A stretch of DNA of 64,000 bases, from positions 682,001 to 746,000 of the forward strand of contig JAJJXM010000009.1 of assembly GCA_024516155.1 (NCBI GenBank), written 5' to 3'. Each line of letters opens with the position of its first letter. Within the stretch, counting starts at the first letter, position 1. Shown here piece after piece: positions 39,711 through 53,270 of this stretch. The notes beneath the pieces were generated by a model. That model was not told the DNA's origin. It ran no database searches and was given only the letters and a program-made list of their open reading frames with translations. This DNA comes from Pyronema omphalodes. Its lineage: Eukaryota; Ascomycota; Pezizomycetes; Pezizales; Pyronemataceae. The position numbers and the translations under genes were made by a program.

Positions 39711-42700
39711 CGTTAGAGTAATTTCCACTGTTTTGTTTTTTTGTTTGTATTAGCTGTTGTATTCCGTAACTCTGTAGTCTGCTTCGCTGCTCTGTATTGT
39801 ATCGTTTTTCTCGGCGTTGTTTCTCGCGTAAACTTTATTAAACTTTGTTGAACTGTTGTGTCGTTTTGTAGGAGGTTTAACAGTTATGAATTTCCTTTTT
39901 CCTAGCAGGTGGAGCATCGGAGGTAATAAAGGCAACCTCCACAACGTGCTTCAGGCCTTTGACAGTGCTTGGCCAGGGTTTCTTACAAGCTCTGAGAAAA
40001 CAATTTCGGGGGATGACGTACTAACAGGGATGGGTGCTCTTGTTACTGGCTGTGTGTGGTTGTGTCTGGCTGTGTCGGCTTGTCAGGTGCCTGGAATTAG
40101 CGTGTACAGATTCGTTTCAACTTGTAGATGAGTCGTCTGTCGGTTTGACGTGATGTTTCTATTTTGATATTTTTGTCAAGAATTGAATGATGAAGTGTAG
40201 TGAATAAGGAATCATAAAATCCGGGGGGGGGGGGCGCCTGTAAGAAGATATTGAAACCATAGCGGCGTCGCTTATCAAAAATAAGTACACCACGCGCGAT
40301 GTGATGTTCGAAAAAAAAAAAAAAGAACAGCACAACCCAACCCAGCTGTTACCTGTACCTGCCTGGCGCTGGCTGGCCAGGAACAGCGCTTCGCGATCGA
40401 TCCCTCCCTCCATCATCATCATCATCCCCTGCTAGTTCAAACACGAAACCACTGGGGAATTTTGGAAACCACCGGGGGGAGGGGGAGCAAAAGCGCCCGG
40501 CGTCGGACGTCCAGTGGTTATCCTTCCCGGCCAGGCTCATGATGACAGAAGTTCCAGATTACCGAGAATCCAGACGTTTTGAAGGCGGTTTGACACCTGT
40601 GTAGGGCAGAAAGGCGAATGAATATGAGCCCGAATGAGCTCCTATGATTGGGAGAGTTGACGACGCTTCTCGCCGCAGCACACGTGGTATTCAGGGTGGC
40701 ACAACGCAAAATGTTACGCATTGCAGACTGCAAATGGTATTCCTGGTTCCACAGCCTCAAACATATCGTCTACGTCTACGTACTGTTGGGTGGCTTGTCG
40801 ACTGGCCATTCTATTGAGATGAAGTTGGGAGACGACGTGTCGTTGGTTGGCATGCAAAACAGCCAGTGGTATCACTCGGTGGGAGTGTGAACGCAGATGA
40901 GGGCTTGTTGCTCCTGGTCATAGACAACCATAATTGGATCCAGGGCGGTAACTCGCCCGGTGTAGATGGATACCGATACAGTAGTGCTTGTGAAAATAGC
41001 AGTCTATCACACATCATATTTTCGGAGACGGAGACGGAGGCGAAGGCGAAAGCGAAGGCGAAGGCGAAGGCGAAGCCGGATATAGAGACAGAGACAGAGA
41101 CAGAGACAAAGACAGAGACGGCGACAAAGACAACGACAGAGCAAGAATAAACCACAAAACAAGCCCAACATAAAAAACCCGATAAGATTTCTCCCTGCCT
41201 TGGAAAAAAAAAGAAAAAAAGAAAAAAAACTCCGCCAAATCACATACATAATCACAAAGCACACAGAAAAGCGATGGATGGATCATATGTAGCTGCATCA
41301 GCAGATGAGATCTCCTGCAAGGCTTTCCGTTTCGATGTTTCAACATCTCTCATCACCTTCTTTCCTAATCATCTCTTTTCCACCGGTTCCAATGATAAAT
41401 CATCACTACGTACATACATACCCCGCGTTGAACCTTCCGTGCTTTGTGCTCTGTGTTCACTGTGACTATGTTGCAGTGGCGCACCATCATATATTTTTTT
41501 TTCATGCTCCACAGACCCACCGCTTATGCATCACGATTATTATCCGGCATAGGAGTAGGAATACATAGCATTACATATGGATAATCGATAAGAGATGGTA
41601 ACATACGCACGAAAAGAATTATGGACACAACACAGAGTAAAACGTAAGATGTAAGATGTAAGATCCATCGCCCTTGGACTTTAGACTTTAGATTCCAAAG
41701 CACAAGCACAGGTACATACAAGCACAGTCTATCAGCGGCCAGCCAGCTTCCCCATGTTCGGGAGCTTGAAATGAAACAAAGTTTTTCATTCCCTGGGGTG
41801 GATGGTGCGGCAGGGCAAGGCAGCGGGGAAGAAGGGCAGCGGGGCAGCGTTACCCCGCGTTTTGACCTGGGGTCCTGGGGTCCTGGGAGCCCTTGGAGCC
41901 CTGTCTGGAAGAAACAGTAGTTCTGGAGTTCTGGATCGCAGTCAAGCCCGTAAAGTCCACCGAAGGTTCGAAGGGTCGAAGTTTCTTAGGTTCAAAAATC
42001 CGAAAGTTCGAAAGTTCGAAAAGTTATTCCGAACCTATGGTGCGGGAACTCTATGTAGGGGTTGACAGGAACCAAAAAAAATGTTTCCCAGGATCCAAGC
42101 TGCCAGCCCGGTATCCGTATCCTTAGCCGTAAACGCGAATACCGAACACCGAACGCTGAACGCGTTTATGGGTTACATACCTAGCCTGTCTTTCTTTTCT
42201 TCTCTTTTCACATGGCTTTGCTACGGTACGGCGATAAAAAAACTCCGAAAGACTGCCGAAAATCCCGTATGTTTGTTACAACTATTCAACCATATGTTTC
42301 CGAAAGTCGGTTGCTCGGTTGGTTCTTGATCGGTTGGTTACTAAGGGCAGAGTTATGAAAATCCCAACGCGCAGAGAAAAAAAAAAAATTCTGAGCATGC
42401 TGAGCATGTTGAGAACCACGAGATGCATCGACGCCCAGGTGTCCTGTTGTCCTCATATCCCCATGTCCTCGGTATCTTCACAAATCACGAAATATGGTGC
42501 CATATGCCATATGCCATTGAGCCGGAGAGTGTGGATATTTGCTTCGCCGGTCCTTACGGTCCACCGTCCTGCAGCTTATTCCTACTATGTCTACAGTCGT
42601 ACCTATGATGGATTGCCCCACAGGTATGGTGCCATAGCAGCATATGTAGTAGCATAGCTTGCCTCCGAGACTTTGTCCCACGTCAACGGGTTAAGAAGTT

Positions 42701-43031
42701 TTAAGACGTTTAAGCAAAAAAGCATCGTTCTGGTTCAACGTTTAAGTATGACAAGCGTTATGGTGGGGTGAGACTAGGCCTAGTTTGCTGGGTTTCTAAG
42801 TTGCTAGGTTGCTACTGTATACCAGGGGAGAAATTGCGTGCTCAGCGCGATAAAAGTAGTGGGTGTTGAGATTTATATTTCGTGTCCCTGGATCTTTTTT
42901 TTTCCTTCTATCATCCCTCATTTCATTCCGTTCCGTTCTTTCAAGGACAAATACACATACAGCACAGAAGAGTTTTTTTTGGGTTTTTTTTTTAAGTTAC
43001 TTGTTATCTTCTTCCGTTAAATTTTGGAAAA
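39711..43031. other. Gene-free spacer with simple repeats
   Basis: About 3.3 kb without recognisable genes. It holds a G10 run (40223-40232), an A-rich run (40311-40324), the GAGACG/GAAGGC minisatellite (41027-41144), TAAGATG words (41644-41662), CGAAAGTT words (41965-42025) and GAGCATG words (42393-42412). The distal part must contain the promoter of the sulfhydrylase gene, with a C/T-rich stretch at 42890-42945 and T runs shortly before its ATG. Open frames are short and mutually overlapping. Confidence 0.6.
41027..41144. repeat. Hexameric minisatellite GAGACG / GAAGGC / GAGACA
   Basis: An array of 6-bp units passes through three related variants: GAGACG, then GAAGGC, then GAGACA. In one frame it reads as alternating Glu-Thr and Lys-Ala. 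It lies in gene-free DNA and is unlikely to be coding. Confidence 0.8.
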
Positions 43032-44605
<1,574 letters not shown>

Positions 44606-45161
44606 TTCTCGGGATGTATGGGAAAGATGGCAAAATAAACAAAAAGGAAAGCAACAAAAAAGGAAAGAAAAGAAAAGGTCATTAATGTTTTTTGAGATGT
44701 GGATTTGTTTTATTTTTATTCTTTTCTATTTTGTCCTTTTTGTTATGATTGGGAGTTGGGTTTTATGAAAGATGGAAAAAAAAACCAGATGTAATAGCGT
44801 AGACAATATAATACGCATGATTGATGATTTATCAAAATATTTGTTTTTTCCACTCTGATGAAGAAATGTTGAAGAAATGCATTTATCCCCCCCCCCCCCC
44901 CCCCCCCCCGGTATGACAAGAAAAGAGCGAGGAATAAGAATGGTTTATCCTACAAACAGCTCGCTAGCTAGGAGGTAGGTAGGTAGACAACGGAAGCATA
45001 AAGAAAAACCGGAAACATGAAACATGAAACATGAAAAAGCATTACAAACATAAACTCCCTTCTTCTCCTTATTTCCCTTCATTTCATTTCCTTTCCTTTC
45101 TCTTTCCTCAAGACTTTAAGGATTTACTAATTTACTAATTTCCAACCTATAACGCCAATTT
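44606..45161. other. Convergent 3' spacer with C23 homopolymer
   Basis: This 556-bp spacer separates the sulfhydrylase and Ssr4-like stops. It contains T- and A-rich stretches, tandem ACATGAA words (45014-45035) and TTTCC words (45065-45105). No coding content is seen. Confidence 0.6.
44887..44909. repeat. C23 homopolymer
   Basis: A run of 23 cytosines on the plus strand, one of the longest C/G homopolymers in the window. Its exact length may be affected by sequencing error. Confidence 0.9.
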
Positions 45162-46397
45162 TTACTGCATTTCCAATTCCGCAGTCAACTCCTCTTCAAA
45201 TCTCCCATGATCCGCCGTCTCCATAAAATCCGCCATAATCTGGTCTTCGTAAACCTCCTCGTTAGGAGTTGGAATATCCAACTTAAATTCTTCCTCTTGC
45301 ATAGTTTCCATTCTTTCATCCATGGGATCTAGCTGGGTATCCATTCCCTCCGATTGATCAGGAGCAGATGGTTGAGCAGCGGTAGTAGTTGTTGTAGCGG
45401 GAGTAGTAGTAGCAGCAGTAGCAGCAGCAGCGGTTGTTGCAGCAGAGGTTCCACCCCCTAAAACTGGTGGTTTTCCAGTTACGCCTCCTAACTTTAGGAT
45501 CATTTCATCATCCAATTTCCTAGCGAGGAAATCTTTTCGTTCTTCGATTTTTCTTCCGGTTTTTTCTTCAACCATTTTTTGGACTTCTTTTACGGATTTG
45601 CCGGATTTTTCCGATTTTTCCGAGTCCTTCAATTTTTCTGATCTCTCCAGTCTTTCCGGTGATGCATGTCTCGAGACAGAATCCATAGCTTCGTCATCAT
45701 CCCCATTTGTCAATGGCTTAAGTCCCAACTCCCCAAGACTTAATCCCCCCCGAAGCTCCATTTCCGCCTGTCTATAAACCGACAATCCCGCCAACGACCT
45801 CATCCTCGCCTCATGAAGCTTCCTCAACTCCTCCATCTCCCTTTCCATCTCCTCAATCTTTGTCTCCGCGCGCTTCCGAAGTTCCTCCAACGCCTCCTTC
45901 TGCGACTGTTTCCCCTTCATCTTAGCCTCCCCCATCTTCCCCGCATTCGGTCCTAAATCCAAACCCCTCGTAACCCCCTCCACCCCAATCCTCTCACCAG
46001 TCCCATCAAGCCCCAACCCAAGTTCCACAGGCTGAATCTGTCCAATCCGGAACGCACTCCCAATAACCTCCTCCATCCACTCATGATGCTGGGTATACCT
46101 CTGCAACGCCAGTTCACGGGGTGAAAAATGGTCTAGGATATCACCTCGGGAGGTATCCTCTTCTTCGTCGATTGTCATGGTTGCGTCGGTGGTTAGGATG
46201 GCGGCTTGTGGGGTCGGCGGTGGACCCCGCGCTCGGCTTTTGCTGGCTGGTGCGGATCGGTGCGGCGGTGTGTAGTAGTGTCCGCCTGCTGGGGGGATTC
46301 CGGTGCGTGCTGCGGTAGAGGGGACGGGGGGGATGTGTTGGTGGCGCTGAGGGGTTTGGGGGTGGCCGCCGGTGGGGGGGAAGGAGGGGTGGAGCAT
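45162..46397 (-). CDS. SSR4: Ssr4-like SWI/SNF-RSC subunit, C-terminal half only
   Basis: The 411-residue frame shows a block I associate with the fungal Ssr4 (DUF1750) subunit of SWI/SNF and RSC remodellers: an acidic EEEDTSRGD motif, then SPRELALQRYTQHHEWMEE and the IGQIQPVELGLGL segment. A coiled coil of Glu/Arg/Met heptads follows (about residues 165-200), then charged and Ala/Thr low-complexity regions and an acidic end. The family's N-terminal domain of about 250 residues is not present. The frame stays open upstream to a TAA at 46573-46575 with no further Met, and an AG acceptor precedes that point, so an upstream exon may exist. No N-terminal-like exon was found in the 1.6 kb before ERG4. 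Either the start is mis-modelled or the gene is truncated. The name rests on remembered motifs. Confidence 0.6.
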   Translation of the reverse strand: MLHPSFPPTGGHPQTPQRHQHIPPVPSTAARTGIPPAGGHYYTPPHRSAPASKSRARGPPPTPQAAILTTDATMTIDEEEDTSRGDILDHFSPRELALQRYTQHHEWMEEVIGSAFRIGQIQPVELGLGLDGTGERIGVEGVTRGLDLGPNAGKMGEAKMKGKQSQKEALEELRKRAETKIEEMEREMEELRKLHEARMRSLAGLSVYRQAEMELRGGLSLGELGLKPLTNGDDDEAMDSVSRHASPERLERSEKLKDSEKSEKSGKSVKEVQKMVEEKTGRKIEERKDFLARKLDDEMILKLGGVTGKPPVLGGGTSAATTAAAATAATTTPATTTTTAAQPSAPDQSEGMDTQLDPMDERMETMQEEEFKLDIPTPNEEVYEDQIMADFMETADHGRFEEELTAELEMQ

Positions 46398-48232
46398 GCT
46401 GGTGGTGCTGGATGTGGGGTTTGTGTTAGGTGCTTGGTACTGTGGATGCGGGGTTGGTGGGAGGCTTCGTTGGAATTCGTGATGGCTGACGAACGCGTCG
46501 CGTAGGAGGTTTGTCGCGGTTGGAAATGATGCTGGGGGTTTCGACCGGGTAATGTTGGTTGGTTGTTGCTGTTATTAGACTAGCGGGGATTAGGGGGTAT
46601 GAAAGGACACGCTATGCAGCTTGATGTTGATTGAGGATTTATGAGATTGGTTGGTTGGTTCTGGTTGAGTTGTGTAACGTTACTACATGGCGGGATCTCA
46701 TTAAGATCTTGCCCTGACATGATATGATGGAACGTGTAACACGGGATCACATCAAAATGTCAATCAAATGGAAAGTGTAGATTTTCAGATGCGGATGCAG
46801 GAGGTATCAATTGATCGCGATGCCAAGTTTAACCTTGTGTAGATGTTAGATTTTAGGTGTGCATGCAAATAACGCTTCTATAATGCTCCTCGCCCTGCCC
46901 TGAAGATCTCCTGTTGCTGTTGGGCCGACGGACAGCAAAACACCGGCTATGTGACTAGCTGGGATTCGGAGACCGCAACTCCGCCGACGACAACGAAAGC
47001 CAGAAGAGACCCTTTAAAACGGGAGGCTGAAAAGTTTGTCGGTGCGGCCGGGGGTGCTGGGAGATGCGGGGAGTTCGGGATGGTTTGCTGAGTTGGCATT
47101 ACACATCATGGGATTAGTAAAGCCGAGAGGACTTTGTTTCCTTGGATCCTAATTCTCAGTTTGCGGGAGAAAAAAAAATCACCGGCTGAGATATTTGTGC
47201 CATGAAATTGAGATTTTCATAAAGAGGCAGAAAATATCGCGGGAGTTTGATTTCGGGTATTACATGCCTGATGTGGCACAGGTGTAGAGGGATTTCAGCT
47301 GAACGGCAGCAGCAGCGAGCCTTCCATGCCAGATTGTAGGATTTTCGCGTTTAAGAGTTGGGTATCCAGATTCCAGAGAACACACGACACACAAAAAAAA
47401 GTCTTGCTTTTTCTTCTTGTCTTGGAACTCCTTTCCCTTCGCTTCCACTTTGATCCGTCTCGGCTCGGATTCTTCAAACCCTTTCCAAGCCTTACTCACA
47501 CTCCCACTCACACTCTCCGGCCTTGTCTTGATTGCTCTCTCGAACCGATCACCAGTCTACCATATAGTCCGGCGTCATCCCGTCATAACGCCATCATCCT
47601 ACCGACCCACCCACCGTAACTCCGACTGTGCGTAGGGCGACACTAACTGGACAGCCTGGCCCAACGTGTCATCCATCACCGAGAGAACAACTGCACTTTT
47701 TGTTAGTCTGGTGCGGCTCTGCTCAAGTTAACAATCTTGGCTTCTTCTGTTGCACACCGCCCTCGGCTACACTTTTGGATCTCCTCCCGAAGTGTAAAGT
47801 TGAATTCAAATCAAACAATTCTCCCTCTCTCCGTTCCCTGTGAAATTGCAATGTCCAATCAATTCCTTTATGCTCGTCTGCAGCTCCCCAATACGAACAC
47901 GCCCTCTCCCATCCCATCCCATCCCAGCGTCTGAGAGTCCCAATCGAAATCGTGCTGCTCGGCAAACGTTTCCGAGTGATCCTGTCTCCCCAACGCGAAT
48001 ACGGCACACTTCCTCAATCAGCAGCCAGAAAGGATCAAGTACCGCTGCGCTGGTGAGATGCTTAAACATCCCCTAAACTAAAAAAGGTTCAAAAGTACAC
48101 TTCGCAGAAGCCCACCCCGGTCTGTAGACCCGTTCTAGTGGGAAGGCATTAATACCAGCCCATACCGACCTTTTCCCCCAGCTGTTGTTGTGTTGTTGTT
48201 CAGTTCTTACCACCACAAACGAGCCTGACACA
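46398..48232. promoter_or_regulatory. Divergent region between the Ssr4-like gene and ERG4
   Basis: This 1.8-kb region lies between divergent genes. A short minus-strand frame beginning at an ATG near 46719 (46 codons, ending in TAG near 46581) abuts the possible acceptor of the Ssr4-like gene and could be its first exon, but no convincing donor joins them in frame. TTGTTG words at 48183-48201 lie close to the ERG4 start. No other gene is recognised. Confidence 0.45.
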
Positions 48233-49921
48233 ATGGTATCTGTAACTCGTTCGAAGAGCAGAAGCAGGACTCCTCAGTGCGTGAAAATTGATTTCGAAAG
48301 CTTGGAATTCGCTTTACTAACGTTTACAGAACTACTATTGAGGAGCCCGAGACTCCCGTTAGAGGTCGTCGATCCGCCGCAACCCCCAAGAAGGAAGCTT
48401 CAAAGGCTGTTAAGAAGAGCAAAGACGACTCGAAAAAACCTGTCAAGGACCACCGCATCGATGATTCCGGCGAGCTCGAATTCGGAGGTGTTTTTGGTAC
48501 CTCAATGGTCATGTTGGGTTTCCCCCTTCTCATGTGGTACATGTGGATTGGACAGGCATACTACAACTCCCAGCTGCCCTGGCCTGAACCTGGACAGCCT
48601 ATCGTAGACTTTGTAAAGGATCTCTACGTCAAGGCGACCATTGTAAGTTCCCCCATGTAGCTGAGCCTCTGGTGAAGCGAGCAAGCGCGCCAACCTTGTG
48701 AGCAACCTAGCTAATAACTCACAGTGCGCCTATCCCACCCTCAAAGCCTGGTTTGTCTACTGGGCCTTCCTCGCCTACCAATGCGTTTTGTACATTGTAC
48801 TCCCCGGAGTTTGGGCCAAGGGAAACCCCATTCCCCACCGCGACAACATCCGTCTCGACTACTTCTGTAACGCGCTCTGGTCCTTCTGGGTGACTGTTTT
48901 CACCGCCGCTGGACTCCACATTACCGGAATTTTCAAGATTACCGACCTCATCGACAACTTTGGAGAATACATGTCCGTTGGAATCTTTTCGGGAATCATT
49001 GTCTCCTTCGTTGCCTACTACTCCGCACTTGCTCGTGGTGCCGAGCACAGAATGACTGGATACTTCATCTACGACTTTTTCATGGGTGCCGAGCTCAACC
49101 CCAGAATCTTCGGTATCGTCGACTTGAAGATGTTCTTCGAAGTCCGTCTCCCCTGGTTCTTGCTCTTCCTCATCTCCATCGGAGCTGCGGTTAAGCAGTA
49201 CGAGACCTACGGATACGTTACTCCCCAAGTCTGCTTCTTCTTGCTCGCCCACTGGCTCTACGCCAACGCCTGCGGAAAGGGAGAGGAGCTAATCGTCACC
49301 ACCTGGGACATGTCACACGAAAAGTGGGGATTCATGCTTATCTTCTGGAACATGGCCGGAGTTCCTCTTACCTACTGCCACGGAGTTCTCTACCTTGCCC
49401 GTCACGCACCCTCAGAGTACCAATGGTCCGTTGGCTACAACACCTTCTTGTTTATCATGCTTTTGTGTGCCTACTACGTTTTCGACACCTGCAACTCCCA
49501 GAAGAACCGTTTCCGTCAGCAGGAACGTGGAACTCTATTGAAGCGCAAGGCATTCCCTCAGTTGCCTTGGCAGACTATTGAAAACCCTACTTTCATCAAG
49601 TGTGAGGCGGGTACATTATTGACTTCTGGTTGGTACGGCTTGGCCAGAAAGGTTCACTACACCGCGGACTTCTTCCAGATGATGTCTTGGGGCCTTATTT
49701 GTGGATTTGCAAGCCCTCTTCCTTGGTTCCTTCCGTCTTTCTTTATGGCTATGATCCTTCATCGTGCCAAGAGAGATACCGATAGATGTGCGGCTAAGTA
49801 CGGACCCGCTTGGGAGGAGTATAAGAGACAGGTTCCTTACTTGTTTATTCCTGTGAGTATTCCCTTCTTCTTGACCTATAGTTGAATAAATGTTAATTTT
49901 ATGATACAGTACGTCTTTTAA
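48233..49921 (+). CDS. ERG4: Delta(24(24(1)))-sterol reductase
   Basis: It performs the last step of ergosterol synthesis, reducing the C24(28) double bond in the ER membrane (EC 1.3.1.71). Exons 48233-48276, 48330-48642, 48725-49852 and 49910-49921 join in frame to 498 residues. The last exon is only 12 nt; splicing changes an extended read-through end into the family-typical YLFIPYVF terminus. A Lys/Arg/Ser-rich cytosolic N-terminus of about 70 residues precedes eight or more membrane helices. ERG4/ERG24 signatures include [35 protein letters not shown] and the C-terminal HRAKRD...KYGPAWEEY. The gene is not near other sterol genes except IDI1, about 22 kb away, so there is no cluster. Confidence 0.96.
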
Positions 49922-51447
49922 ATACTTAATGGTGTGTATGTGTGTATGTGTGTGTGGTATGGGGTGTAGAGGGTAGTGGTGCCGACGGAAACATAATCTA
50001 GTAGAGAAGAAAGTAAAGGAAGCAGAGAACCCAAAGAAACCAAAGAAAGTAAAGAAAACAAGGTGGATATGATTTTTTTTTTTGGGGAGGGAGCAGAGGA
50101 GATAAGAATAATAATACTACATATTTGTACTGTAAGTCTGTAACAAGGAGTTCTGGAGAAAAGATTCTTTTTGTTTTTTGTTTTTTCTCAATGCATGTGC
50201 GTAATAAAATACTATTTACTTTTTGTGGTTGGTGACTGGTTTTCGTTGTGTTGGTGCATATTGTATTTTCTGTGCAATTGGATATGCGTGGGGGTGGTGG
50301 GTGGGGGGGGGGGGGGTGTGATCTATTTTCCATCATGGAAATTGAAAAAAAGAAAATATAAAGATAAAGATAAAGATAAAGATAAAGATAGATGTAGATG
50401 TAGATATCCAACCCCCCACATTAAGAAATTATAAAATAAAATTAAAGAGATAATATAACTATACATGATCAGAGATGCATAGGGCTTTTGGAATATATAA
50501 AGAGAAATCATAATGGGATTTTGAGGATTATAGCAATCACGGGGGTACCTGGAATCAAGGGGTACTGATACTGTGCATCATATCATATCATATCATATCA
50601 CACTCACACTCACACTCACACTCACACGGGAAAATATAGATTTACAGATTTACAGATGCAGATTTACAGATTTACAGAATATGTAGGATATTTAGGATTT
50701 AAGATATCTCCGGTATACTTTATACTGTAGACATTCTCACCGGTGGACATAAGGCTGATATAATCGGATCGGTTATGGGCCTGGTATATATCATATCTCG
50801 GCGACTTGCGAGGATGGAGGATGGATATAGACGTAACAAATGGAAATATCCATGCTTGGTTATGGACCTGTGTGATGAAGGTGAGGAATTCGAATCGAGG
50901 CTTGGATGGTTCGGTGTTGCTTTGAGATTTGTTGTTTATTTATATCGGATTATATGCAGACTAGCAGAACGAGACCTAAAGGTTACATACAGGGCTGAGA
51001 TGTGGTGTGTTGCTCAAAAAAAAAAGAAAGAAAGAAAAAACAAGGTCGAGGTTAGGTTGGGTTTTCATTTTGGAGAGAGGAAAGATTCAAAGAGATGGTT
51101 ATTGGAGAAACGAAAGTAAGGTTGAGGAAATTTATTTTATATGTACAGATTTATATAAAGCAGGAATATTAGACAACAGAAAAAGAAAAAGAAAATACGT
51201 AAGAAGGAATAGATATTAAAAATTACAGATTAATGTTACATGATGTATATCTTGAGTGGATAAATTGTATAGAAAAACATTTCAAACTTGCCAAAACGTA
51301 TTCAAATTGTATAACTCCCTCTCTCCCTCTCCCCTCCCTCCCCCCCTCCCTAGATTGTTGAAAGCTTTTATTTAGGGAATAATCCGAAGGTGATGATGAT
51401 CCATAAGGTTTAGATCCGAGTCGCAAGTCATAAGTCGTAGGGTATGA
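49922..51447. other. Convergent spacer with short tandem repeats
   Basis: This 1.5-kb spacer contains T9 (50071-50080) and G13 (50305-50317) runs, GATAAA repeats (50358-50388), TATCA and CACACT repeats (50579-50626), and TTTACAGA repeats (50641-50680). Open frames are short and biased by these repeats. No gene is recognised. Confidence 0.6.
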
Positions 51448-53270
51448 TCAATTCCCAGATTCCACAGAATGCATTCCAATATCTTCCCAGTTGAAATCCC
51501 AAAACCCGGAGTCTGAATAACTGTCATAAGAATCCGCCTGCTGCATGTAGCTACTGACCAAGCTATCCCAGTACTGAGAATCCATGTCCGATTCACCTTC
51601 GTCGAAAAGGTCCCATTCTTCTTCTTCGTTGTCGTCGTCCCGCTTTGATAAGGATTCTTCGGAGTTTGTGTCTTCTGACTTGATGTTTTCTGAGTTGGTG
51701 TCTTTGTTCTCTAACCCCTCTTCCTCACTGGTATCTTCGTTCTCCAACGTCTTCGGCTTCTTCGACTTCTTCAAACCCAAACCAAGCTTTTTCAACGCCT
51801 TCGCACCCCCCTCCGCCATAAGTCTAAACCAAGGAAAAGGCTCAAAAGGCGCACAACTCGACATCCTCCCCCCGACCAAATAATACCTATGATGGGCCGA
51901 CGAGCCCATTCCCAACTTTTTCGTCGCCCCACCATAATTATAACCCCCTTCATAGACCTTGAAATCCTCTGGATTCTTATTATACTCCCTAAAATTATAT
52001 TCCGGGGAAACATGTCGATAGTTCTTAAACAGCGGTGGGAAGTTTGTGACAATATCCTTTTTATGAGTAATCCTATAATTCCGTCCAAGTGTCTGGTTAC
52101 TAATATACTCCGACGCTTCAGGATTTCCGATCCGTGGTGATCCATAGGTATAAGCATCCACGGTGATTCCCTCCGTAGCCCTAATATCCGCCGCCGCAAT
52201 CTGGGCCACCGCACCTCCTAAACTATGTCCGGTTATAACCACCCTGTAATCCGGATATTTCTCGATAAGTTCCTTTACGGCCTTTTTAACAATCTTCCTA
52301 ACATCTTTCCAACTCTTCCACCATCCACCATGTAGCTTACAGTTTTCACAATCCGGCCAGGTTTTGATTTTCACCTTTCTGTAGTCGAGGTTGGCGATCC
52401 AGTTTGGGAGGGAGTTGGTGCCACGGAATGATACTACGATGGATTTGGTGATGTCGTCGGAACCTACGAATCCAACTATGTCCCGCATACCGACTTCGAA
52501 ATTGCGGAAAATCGTCGCGGCATGGGTTTCGACGGTGGGACAGAGCGCGGAGGAACAGGTTATTAGGGTGCCTGGCTCGGAATTGTGGTTGGGTCGGCAG
52601 TAGGCTGCTGCGCTGAATTCGGCGAAGTATTCGAAGGATTCGAGTTGTTCTTTGGTTACTTGGACTAATGGGGGATGTTAGTTGGTAGGGAACAGAATAG
52701 TTGAGGGATTGCGATGGATGGTAAAGTGAAGTGAGCCTCGGCAAAGCCTGGCAATGCAACGGAGGTAATAAAAGCAATAAAAGCGATGTTCGGCAATTTC
52801 TTAACTAATGACAGAAATTTGGACAAATACTAGTAAAACCAGCAAAGCGAAGGAAAGTGCGAAATCAGACAGAAACTTTGATAGAAATCCTCTGTGACGT
52901 CTCTGAACGCTTGACACCGTGAAAAATGGGTAATAACACAAAACAACGGGTAAAGACGCCCCAAAGCCAACTCGCAGCAACGTCCAGTATCGCCAAGAAC
53001 GCAAGAAACTCCAGCAACGTAAATTAAAGTAAATAAAAGAAGTTAGGCAGACAAGGAAAACTTACTCTCACTAGTCTGATCATAATAATTCCCATAAGGA
53101 AAATGAGTCTCCTCCCAAGACTTCACCAAGTTATCTCTCATCTTCTCGACATCGATAACGCCAAGATCCGGTACTTCAAAATCGAGATCCAGAGCGGGCC
53201 TTGCAGAAATAGAAGAAGGCAATGAGCACCACGCGATAGTGAGGAGGAGAACTTTTTGTAGGGACACCAT
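51448..53270 (-). CDS. Secreted class-3 (fungal) lipase with acidic C-terminal tail
   Basis: It is a triacylglycerol lipase of the Rhizomucor/feruloyl-esterase class-3 fold. Exons 53270-53066 and 52664-51448 join across a 401-nt intron to 473 residues. The start was chosen because it gives a classic signal peptide (VLLLTIAWCSLPSSISA). The nucleophile elbow GHSLGG gives Ser216, with Asp272 (THKKDIV) and His286 (NYRHVSP) completing the triad. Cysteines in the lipase domain (AAYC, ITCSSALC, DCENC) fit disulfides. Typical secreted enzymes of this class end near residue 300. Here about 150 more residues follow, with a Lys-rich patch and then a long Glu/Asp/Ser-rich tail ending in Trp/Tyr/Asp-rich sequence. 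Substrate cannot be read from the sequence. Confidence 0.93.
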
